The notes under the pieces were generated by a model that worked only from the letters and a program-made list of their open reading frames with translations, had not been told where the DNA came from and did not search any database. A DNA stretch of 12,113 bases from CAYVJW01 sp964451885 (lineage in GTDB: Bacteria > Patescibacteriota > Gracilibacteria > UBA4473). The stretch lies in assembly GCA_964451885.1 (NCBI GenBank), contig CAYVJW010000043.1, positions 1 to 12,113 on the forward strand, in the 5' to 3' direction. A program made the translations under genes and the position numbers. How positions within the stretch are numbered: position 1 is the first letter of the stretch; every line of letters begins with the position of its first letter. This document shows, piece by piece, positions 6,733 through 12,113 of the stretch.

Positions 6733-6761
6733 AGTATATATGTCATATCCAGGAATGTCAA
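6733..6761 (-). promoter_or_regulatory. Sigma-70 promoter of vapBC
   Basis: Read on the minus strand: TTGACA (6756-6761), a 17-bp spacer, and TATACT (6733-6738). The -35 is perfect and the -10 is one base off consensus. It lies about 28 bases upstream of the antitoxin ATG at 6705, with an AAGTAT direct repeat straddling the start region. Confidence 0.75.
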
Positions 6762-6802
6762 CAATTATCCTATTGAATATTCAAGATTCAACAAAAGAGA
6801 GT

Positions 6803-6837
6803 CTACTAACTGCTTATTGCTTATTGTTCATTGTTCA
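6803..6837. repeat. Heptamer repeat array supplying the stop of the nucleotidyltransferase
   Basis: Five 7-base units on the plus strand: CTACTAA, CTGCTTA, TTGCTTA, TTGTTCA, TTGTTCA. The array covers the last codons and the TAA stop of the minus-strand nucleotidyltransferase (6821-6823). The C-terminal residues VNNEQ and the stop are therefore encoded by repeat. Confidence 0.7.
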
Positions 6838-7828
6838 CTGAATGAAGTGTCGTCCCCCTCCTCACCAACTTTCGATTCAGATCCAATCCCTCAAAATCAC
6901 ATCCCTCATCTATCACGCTCTGAGAAATAATACAGTTTTCCAACTTCACACCGGGGTAAATAATCGAATCCCTGATTTGGCAGTTTTTGAGCTCACAATC
7001 TTCCCCAACAAAAACCTTTCCTGAAAATGTATTACCCTTAATAAATTTTTGACTCTTAATTTTTGATTTTTGATTTTGTAACTTTTTATGTGCTTCCAAA
7101 TACGTCTCAAAACTCCCAACATCAAACCACTCCCCTGCTATCTCCACTGCCATTACTTGTTTCTCCTGATTTAAAAATTCAGCAAACACACCTCCTAAAT
7201 TATCTGGATTCATTTCAGAAAAATCATGAAGAATTGGCAGTAAATCTTTTCCTATTCCAAAAAAGCCAGTAGAAACTAGTGTTGATTTTGGATGTTCTGG
7301 TTTTTCTTCAAAAGCCTTAACTATTAATTTTTCACAATTATTACCTACTTTCTGTTCTCGATTTTCTATTTCTTGTCCATTTGTCTCCACTACCCCAAAT
7401 TTCTTTGCCTCATACAAATCTTTCACTCTCCGAACGGCCGTAATCGCTTCATTACCCGAACAAAAAAGTTGTTCAATTTTTAGTTCCGGCAGTAAATTAT
7501 CTCCTGCCACAACTAATACATTCTCATCAATATTATAATGGCGGATCGCCATAGACACTGCTCCCAAAGCGCCTAATTTTTCTTTATCCGAAAAAGCGTC
7601 TTCACAAAATATTTCAACATTCGTTCTCTCTAGTTTTTCAAGCTCTTCCTTGAAATCTGATTTAAATCTTTTGTTTGTCAATAAAACCACTTCAAAATTT
7701 TTCGGAATTTTCTCCAAAATATGAGCCAAAATAGTTTTTCCGTCGAGCAGTAAGAGAGGTTTTGCCCGGCGGTCAGTCAGCGGCCAAAGACGTGTGGCAA
7801 ATCCGCCGGCGAGGATGAGAATTCTCAT
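6821..7828 (-). CDS. Sugar-phosphate nucleotidyltransferase (NDP-sugar pyrophosphorylase)
   Basis: This 335-residue enzyme would activate a sugar-1-phosphate with an NTP to give an NDP-sugar for glycan synthesis. The signature LAGGFATRLWPLT (6-18) with KPLLLLDGK (23-31) binds the nucleotide. VVAGDN with D110 and EWFDVGS with D236 are the metal-binding positions, and FEEKP (173-177) is the typical middle motif. Residues about 262-325 are a short left-handed beta-helix-like tail (KGNTFSGKVFVGEDCELKNC). Sugar and base specificity cannot be told apart; glucose-1-phosphate thymidylyl-/adenylyl- and mannose-1-phosphate guanylyltransferase types all fit. Two segments, about 150-161 and 250-261, are translated heptamer repeats, and the stop lies in a third array. 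The ATG at 7828 starts exactly at the conserved strand. It lies 35 bases after the RelE-like toxin gene, so co-transcription is possible. Confidence 0.88.
   Translation of the reverse strand: MRILILAGGFATRLWPLTDRRAKPLLLLDGKTILAHILEKIPKNFEVVLLTNKRFKSDFKEELEKLERTNVEIFCEDAFSDKEKLGALGAVSMAIRHYNIDENVLVVAGDNLLPELKIEQLFCSGNEAITAVRRVKDLYEAKKFGVVETNGQEIENREQKVGNNCEKLIVKAFEEKPEHPKSTLVSTGFFGIGKDLLPILHDFSEMNPDNLGGVFAEFLNQEKQVMAVEIAGEWFDVGSFETYLEAHKKLQNQKSKIKSQKFIKGNTFSGKVFVGEDCELKNCQIRDSIIYPGVKLENCIISQSVIDEGCDFEGLDLNRKLVRRGTTLHSVNNEQ
7046..7080. repeat. In-frame heptamer repeat in nucleotidyltransferase gene (second site)
   Basis: Units on the plus strand: TTTTTGA, CTCTTAA, TTTTTGA, TTTTTGA, TTTTGTA. 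Translated on the minus strand it gives the Lys/Gln/Ser-rich NQKSKIKSQK stretch. That stretch links the catalytic domain to the beta-helix tail, where an insertion would be tolerated. Confidence 0.75.
7346..7380. repeat. In-frame heptamer-like repeat in nucleotidyltransferase gene (first site)
   Basis: Units on the plus strand: TACTTTC, TGTTCTC, GATTTTC, TATTTCT, TGTCCAT. They are more divergent than the other arrays but keep the 7-base spacing. Translated on the minus strand they give a GQEIENREQKV loop inserted between FGVVETN and the KAFEEKP motif, where relatives usually have only a few residues. Confidence 0.5.
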
Positions 7829-7863
7829 TGATTAATGAATGAATAATAACGACAAGAAAAAAA

Positions 7864-8103
7864 TTACATATTACTATAGGTCTTTTCATTTTTCCTGGAC
7901 ACTCTTTTAACAAACACTTTCGTATTTTTTAGTTCAAAAACAATACGGAAATCACCTTTTCTGGCGCGGTATAAATTCGTTCCAATTACTTTTTTTATAT
8001 TTATTCCCTTCAAATTCCCTGACTGCACATCTTTTAAAAATGCCAAAAGAAAATCCCTGTCTTTTCTGTTACTCTTTTGTAAAAGCTTTTCCAATTCTGT
8101 CAT
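7864..8103 (-). CDS. RelE/ParE-superfamily toxin
   Basis: This 79-residue protein has the RelE-type core LYRARKGDFRIVFE (44-57) and the closing VKRVSRKNEKTYSN (65-78), which corresponds to the family's VGHRxxVY-like end. RelE relatives cleave mRNA on the ribosome, while ParE relatives poison gyrase. The Arg/Lys-rich end slightly favours the mRNA-cleaving type, which is inference. Its ATG overlaps the TGA of the AbrB-type antitoxin gene by four bases (ATGA), so it is the second gene of a toxin-antitoxin operon. It is slightly short for the family but looks intact. Confidence 0.85.
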   Translation of the reverse strand: MTELEKLLQKSNRKDRDFLLAFLKDVQSGNLKGINIKKVIGTNLYRARKGDFRIVFELKNTKVFVKRVSRKNEKTYSNM

Positions 8104-8330
8104 TTTAAAGAATTCTCAAGGGCCTGAATAAATTCATTAATTTCCACCCCCTCTCCATCATTAAAATCATTCGCATCAAATATTTTTTCCTCTGTTTCTT
8201 CCACTGGTTCCAGTATGATTTTATTTCCTTCTTCTTTCGCCAAAAATATATTTGACTTTCTTTTTTCGCGCCATTTTTTTGGAATAGTTATCTGTCCAGT
8301 ACCAAAAACTTTTAGAACGGCCGTACTCAT
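8100..8330 (-). CDS. AbrB/MazE-type antitoxin
   Basis: This 76-residue protein has an N-terminal SpoVT/AbrB swapped-hairpin DNA-binding domain, VLKVFGTGQITIPKKWREK (5-23) followed by KIILEPVEE. Its acidic C-terminus (DANDFNDGEGVEINEF) is suited to cover a basic toxin. It is the first gene of the pair with the RelE-like toxin, whose ATG overlaps its stop. The promoter and an 18-bp perfect palindrome sit directly upstream and fit autorepression, as is usual for this family. No Shine-Dalgarno is visible before the ATG at 8330. Confidence 0.87.
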   Translation of the reverse strand: MSTAVLKVFGTGQITIPKKWREKRKSNIFLAKEEGNKIILEPVEETEEKIFDANDFNDGEGVEINEFIQALENSLK

Positions 8331-8343
8331 TTTATATAATTTA

Positions 8344-8361
8344 ATAATTTATATAAATTAT
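8344..8361. promoter_or_regulatory. Perfect 18-bp palindrome, likely antitoxin operator
   Basis: ATAATTTATATAAATTAT is identical on both strands. It overlaps the -10 box (8357-8362) and the expected transcription start of the AbrB-RelE operon. A dimeric antitoxin bound here would block the promoter. It is AT-only, so some chance palindromy is possible in this region. Confidence 0.5.
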
Positions 8362-8385
8362 ATTGTTTTATGTGATTTTTGTCAA
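8357..8385 (-). promoter_or_regulatory. Consensus sigma-70 promoter of the AbrB-RelE operon
   Basis: Read on the minus strand: TTGACA (8380-8385), a 17-bp spacer, and TATAAT (8357-8362). Both hexamers and the spacing are exact consensus, the best promoter in the window. It starts within 30 bases of the dnaE stop. Confidence 0.85.
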
Positions 8386-8416
8386 TAAAACACCTAAGTA
8401 TTCTATCAATCTCAGG
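8383..8416 (-). terminator. Weak terminator after dnaE
   Basis: On the minus strand CCTGAG (containing the dnaE TGA stop) can pair with CTTAGG across a 12-base loop, using one G-U pair, followed by TGTTTTATTG. The stem is short. It overlaps the -35 of the next promoter, so read-through from dnaE is likely. Confidence 0.3.
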
Positions 8417-11400
8417 CAACCTTTAATGCCTCCTTCACCTCATCCTCTAATTCTTCTCCGTACTCAATCTTAAACGGTAACTTCACCTCATTCCCCCCAA
8501 TCACTACCACCACTGTCGTCCCCTTCTCTGATTCTATTTTTCGGGATAACAACAGTTTTTTCAATGCCTCCACCTTTTCTTTTGAAGTGCCCTTTTGGAT
8601 ATTTATTTTAAACAATCCTTCCTTCCCTTCTCCTGAAAAAACACAGCAATGCTGTGTTTCTACATTTTTAATTGTCGTAAACATTCCCCCTTTCTCAATT
8701 TTATCCCGAACTCCCTTCAAATCCCCTACCGCCACCTCATCAACTATTATATTTAATGCTCCGTCACGCTCATCTATTTTTCCCCTAACCCGCACAAAGG
8801 CATCTTCCTCCATTGCTTTCCTGGGGATTTTTTCGAAAATTTGAGGAAAAATAGCTGCTTCTATCTTTCCGGATGTATCTTCTATCTTCAGGATTGCCAT
8901 ATTGCGTCCCTTTTTGGTCACTATCTTTCGAGCCGTAGTTACCAATCCGTGAATCGTCCGCTTTTTTCCCACATCATCTACTTCCGATAAATGCCCAATT
9001 AATGTTCCGTATTTTTCAAAATATTTTTTAAAGCCCTTCAAAGGATGGTCTGAAACAAAAAGCCCCATGCTTTCCCTCTCCCATCGGAGTATATCTTCTT
9101 TTGTCGCAACAGATTTTTTCAGCGTAAATTCTATAGACGATTCATTCACCCCTCCAAAAAGCCCCATCTGTCCGCTGGCAGATTGGTCCTGATGTTCACG
9201 TGCAAAACGGGCAAGATCATCCAGGCTGTCAACCACAGCCTTTCTGTTCCCAAAACCATCAAATGCCCCGGAAAAAGCGAGTGCTTCGAGTGTCTTTTTA
9301 TTCATCAACTTTGCCGGCACGCGTTTCGCAAAATCAGAAAGCGACTCAAAATCCCCGTTCTCCTTCCTCTCCCGAATAATCTGATCTACCGTATCTTCTC
9401 CAAGCCCCTTAATAGCTGATAATCCAAATCTTATTTTTGATTTTTGTTTTTTGTTTTTTTGTTCATGTTTTTGGTCATTGTTATTTGGTGTTTGTGATTT
9501 GGAATTTAAAATCTCTAACTGATCAATATCGTCTTTTTGAGAAATAACCGTAAAGTAGCTCCCCGACTCATTTATAGATGGAGGCAAAACTTCAATTCCC
9601 ATGCTGGCACACTCATTCATCTCCAACACAATTCTGTCGGTGTTATTCCGGTCTGTCGTCATCATAGCCGCCATGAACTCAACGGGAAAGTTGGCTCTCA
9701 GATAGGCTGTTTCATAGGCAATACGCGCGTAACAAACGGCATGAGACCGGTTAAAACCATACCCCGAAAATGGAACTATAATTTCGTCAAATATTTTTAT
9801 TGCTATTTTTTTATTATACTTCTTCCCTGTAGCTCCTTCAATAAACCTTTCCCTTTGTTTATCGAGTATTGATGAAATTTTCTTTCCAATGGCTTTTCTT
9901 AAAATATCTGCTTCTCCCAAAGAAAATCCGGCAAAATCCTGTGCAATTTTCAATACTTGTTCCTGATAAACCGCAATTCCGTATGTTTTTTTCAAAATCG
10001 GTTCGAGTGCCTTATGTATGTATTTGACTCTTCCTGGCTTATGTTTTCCCTTGATATACTGAGGGATGTATTCCATAGGTCCGGGACGATAAAGCGCATT
10101 CATCGCCACTAAATCTTCGAATTCTGTAGGCTTTAACTCCCGAAGATATCGCCGCATGCCGGCTGATTCAAATTGAAATACTCCGGTTGTTTCACCTTCG
10201 GCCATCATTTCAAATGTCTTCTTGTCATCAATTGAAATTTTATCAAGATTTATTTCCTCCCCTGTTGTGGCTTTAATATTTGCTTCTGCTTTTTCCAAAA
10301 CAGAAAGGTTTTTTAGACCCAGAAAATCCATTTTTAAAAGCCCCAAGTGCTCTAACTGTTGATACGGGAACTGAGTTATTTTCACTTCTTCGGCTCCGGG
10401 AGCCCACTGAATGGGGGTAAACCGGGTTAAGTTATCCGGTCCGATCATTACAGCACAAGCATGGACAGAAACATGCCGCACACACCCTTCTAATTGCTTT
10501 GCCACTTCAAAAACTTTTTTTAGATGAGGTTTTGATCCCAACAAAGTTTGAAAATCAATCACTTTCTCCGCGTCATTCAAAGTAAAACCCGGACGATTTG
10601 GCAGGATTTTTGTCAAGGCGTTCATTTCCGCAAAAGGAACCCCTTGCGCTCTTCCCACATCTTTTAATGCCGCTTTAGCTGCCAATGTTCCAAAAGTACA
10701 TACTTTTGACACCTTTTCTGTGCCATATTTTTCTGTTACATACTGCAATACCTCATCCCGCCTTTCATCCGAAAAATCAATATCAATATCGGGCATGGAA
10801 ATTCTCTCCGGATTTAAGAACCGTTCAAAAAGCAATTCGTACTTTAAGGGATCAACAGTAGTTATCCCAAGCAGATAAGATACCAATGAGCCAGCCGCGC
10901 TCCCCCTCCCCGGCCCTACCGCAATCCCATTTGATTTCGCGAACTTTATAAAATCCGACACAATCAAAAAATAGGCCTCAAATCCCATTTTCCCAATGAC
11001 GGATAATTCATAATCCAACCTTTCTTGTACTTCTTTTCTACTTCTTTCCAAATATTTTTCCTTCATCTCCTCATCACATTCTTTTCGTAATTGGGAAGCT
11101 ACTGTTTCTCCAAAAGGTACTTCGAATTCAGGAAGCAAACTTTTTCCGAATTTAAGATCAAGGTTTATTGATTCAGCTATTTTCAAGGTATTTTCCCGAG
11201 CTTCTTCTAATAATTCCTCCGGAATATAATTCAACTCTTTGGCAATCTCTTCAAAAGATTTAAACCAATTTTTTTCTGCGAATTTAACACGATGAGGATC
11301 GTTTATGCTTTGATTTCTTCCAATACAAAAAAGAGTATCACATGCCTCTTCATCCTGCGGATCAATATAATGAGCATCCGAAGTAACCACCAATGGAGCT

Positions 11401-11999
11401 TTAAATTTTTTGGCTAATTTCAATTTCCATTCATTTAACTCCTTTTGTTCTTTGTAATGCCTTGAAACTAATTCCACAAAAACATTTTCTATTCCAAATG
11501 TATCCTGCAGAGTAACAAAAAGCTTTTCTGCCTTTATAAGAGTTCCGTCACGAAACTCACGCCCAATAATCCCTCCCGTAGATCCTGTCAATACAATTAA
11601 ACCTTCAGAATACTGAGAAAGCGTGTCCCAGTCTGCTCTCGGTTTATAATAAAAACCATCCAAATAAGCTTTTGAAATAATGGCTAATAAATTTTCATAA
11701 CCGATTTGATCCTTTGCCAGTACAACAATATGCCCTTCTCTCCCGTCAATACCTGCACGGCGTTCAAAACAGGAATCTTTGGCTACAAAAATTTCCGCCC
11801 CTAAAATCGGCATAATCTTTCCCACTTTTTTTGATTCTTCATAAAATTCGACCAATCCGTAACCAACACCCGAATCAGTTAGGGCCACTGCCGGATACTC
11901 CAAAATTCTCGCCTTCTTCAAGATGTCTTTCGGTGAGGCGGCTGCTCCCAGTATGGAATAATGAGAATGTGTGTGGAGATTTACGAAGGAGGTTGGCAT
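8412..11999 (-). CDS. dnaE: DNA polymerase III alpha subunit
   Basis: This 1195-residue protein is the catalytic subunit of the bacterial replicative polymerase. In order it has an N-terminal PHP domain (NLHTHSHYS, H9 and H11) and the palm with PGRGSAAGS. The catalytic pair is in MPDIDIDF (D404, D406) and the third Asp is in KMDFLGL (D558). RPGPMEYIP and YGIAVYQEQVLKIA follow. Then come helix-hairpin-helix LSAIKGLG (about 860-867) and an OB fold (about 1013-1090). The PHP segment has LTDSG where many relatives have LTDHG, so its metal site is probably incomplete. Residues about 831-856 are a translated heptamer repeat. The ATG at 11999 starts at the conserved region; ATG at 12008 and TTG at 12035 would add 3 or 12 residues. 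No proofreading domain is fused, so this is the DnaE rather than PolC type. Confidence 0.97.
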   Translation of the reverse strand: MPTSFVNLHTHSHYSILGAAASPKDILKKARILEYPAVALTDSGVGYGLVEFYEESKKVGKIMPILGAEIFVAKDSCFERRAGIDGREGHIVVLAKDQIGYENLLAIISKAYLDGFYYKPRADWDTLSQYSEGLIVLTGSTGGIIGREFRDGTLIKAEKLFVTLQDTFGIENVFVELVSRHYKEQKELNEWKLKLAKKFKAPLVVTSDAHYIDPQDEEACDTLFCIGRNQSINDPHRVKFAEKNWFKSFEEIAKELNYIPEELLEEARENTLKIAESINLDLKFGKSLLPEFEVPFGETVASQLRKECDEEMKEKYLERSRKEVQERLDYELSVIGKMGFEAYFLIVSDFIKFAKSNGIAVGPGRGSAAGSLVSYLLGITTVDPLKYELLFERFLNPERISMPDIDIDFSDERRDEVLQYVTEKYGTEKVSKVCTFGTLAAKAALKDVGRAQGVPFAEMNALTKILPNRPGFTLNDAEKVIDFQTLLGSKPHLKKVFEVAKQLEGCVRHVSVHACAVMIGPDNLTRFTPIQWAPGAEEVKITQFPYQQLEHLGLLKMDFLGLKNLSVLEKAEANIKATTGEEINLDKISIDDKKTFEMMAEGETTGVFQFESAGMRRYLRELKPTEFEDLVAMNALYRPGPMEYIPQYIKGKHKPGRVKYIHKALEPILKKTYGIAVYQEQVLKIAQDFAGFSLGEADILRKAIGKKISSILDKQRERFIEGATGKKYNKKIAIKIFDEIIVPFSGYGFNRSHAVCYARIAYETAYLRANFPVEFMAAMMTTDRNNTDRIVLEMNECASMGIEVLPPSINESGSYFTVISQKDDIDQLEILNSKSQTPNNNDQKHEQKNKKQKSKIRFGLSAIKGLGEDTVDQIIRERKENGDFESLSDFAKRVPAKLMNKKTLEALAFSGAFDGFGNRKAVVDSLDDLARFAREHQDQSASGQMGLFGGVNESSIEFTLKKSVATKEDILRWERESMGLFVSDHPLKGFKKYFEKYGTLIGHLSEVDDVGKKRTIHGLVTTARKIVTKKGRNMAILKIEDTSGKIEAAIFPQIFEKIPRKAMEEDAFVRVRGKIDERDGALNIIVDEVAVGDLKGVRDKIEKGGMFTTIKNVETQHCCVFSGEGKEGLFKINIQKGTSKEKVEALKKLLLSRKIESEKGTTVVVVIGGNEVKLPFKIEYGEELEDEVKEALKVA
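9434..9510. repeat. In-frame heptamer repeat array inside dnaE
   Basis: About eleven 7-base units on the plus strand: TTTTTGA, TTTTTGT, TTTTTGT, TTTTTTG, TTCATGT, TTTTGGT, CATTGTT, ATTTGGT, GTTTGTG, ATTTGGA, ATTTAAA. On the minus strand it encodes a Lys/Gln/Asn-rich low-complexity stretch. It sits between the conserved INESGSYFTV and RFGLSAIKG segments, which in relatives are nearly adjacent. The reading frame stays open. Confidence 0.8.
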
Positions 12000-12113
12000 C
12001 GGCAGCATTCTAAGGAAAGAATGTGTGATGATCAATGGAGTTTATAATGTTTAAAATATAAACTTGAGTCCACTCCGAAAAGTACAAGGGAACTCTAAAA
12101 AAAGAGCAAGAAA
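12000..12113. other. Upstream region of dnaE
   Basis: This AT-rich leader before dnaE has no convincing -35/-10 pair. TATAAA- and TATATT-like sequences occur near 12040-12060 on the minus strand without a good -35. A small CTCT/AGAG inverted repeat lies at about 12092-12106. No gene is seen before the window edge. Confidence 0.3.

Noticed and set aside
1660..8414. UGA recoded as glycine
   Set aside because: TGA ends fic, the TS-family gene, vapB, the AbrB-like gene and dnaE at expected family lengths, and no in-frame TGA interrupts any conserved gene.
9434..9510. CRISPR-like array or sequencing artefact
   Set aside because: Units are 7 bp and degenerate with no spacers, and the reading frame of dnaE stays open through them.
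9537..9872. 111-residue plus-strand ORF inside dnaE
   Set aside because: Antisense to conserved DnaE sequence with no start signal or known motif.

Overview
The window is about 12.1 kb of AT-rich bacterial DNA. It carries a C-family replicative polymerase (DnaE), a divergent thymidylate-synthase-family enzyme, a large membrane-anchored VirD4/TraD-like ATPase and a sugar-nucleotidyltransferase. Two toxin-antitoxin pairs and the debris of mobile DNA lie among them. Protein style, gene density and the near-absence of Shine-Dalgarno sequences would fit a Candidate Phyla Radiation (Patescibacteria) genome, but that is inference. UGA is used as an ordinary stop (fic, the thymidylate-synthase homologue, vapB, dnaE), which argues against the recoded Gracilibacteria/Absconditabacteria.

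Layout. Positions 1-1760 are accessory DNA: a 5'-truncated serine recombinase, a strong hairpin terminator, a second hairpin, and an intact Fic AMP-transferase-type gene with an inhibitory motif. Positions 1765-1919 and 5810-5962 hold two copies of one short palindromic element. They have shared terminal inverted repeats, lie in opposite orientation, and are each flanked by a 3-bp TTA/TAA repeat. Between them are two divergent genes: the thymidylate-synthase-family gene (minus) and the VirD4-like ATPase (plus). From 6098 to 12000 every gene is on the minus strand. In transcription order they are dnaE, an AbrB-RelE toxin-antitoxin pair, the sugar-nucleotidyltransferase and a VapBC pair. Both toxin-antitoxin operons have near-consensus sigma-70 promoters with 17-bp spacers and ATGA start/stop overlaps.

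Two observations stand out. First, a degenerate 7-bp tandem repeat family occurs in five places. Three are in-frame inside genes (one in dnaE, two in the nucleotidyltransferase) and two are at gene ends, where the array contains or supplies the stop codon. Second, the thymidylate synthase homologue keeps the catalytic Cys but has Asp where dUMP-specific enzymes have Asn. That is the residue associated with dCMP recognition in T4 dCMP hydroxymethylase. No CRISPR array, tRNA or rRNA was seen, and no complete transposase or integrase.
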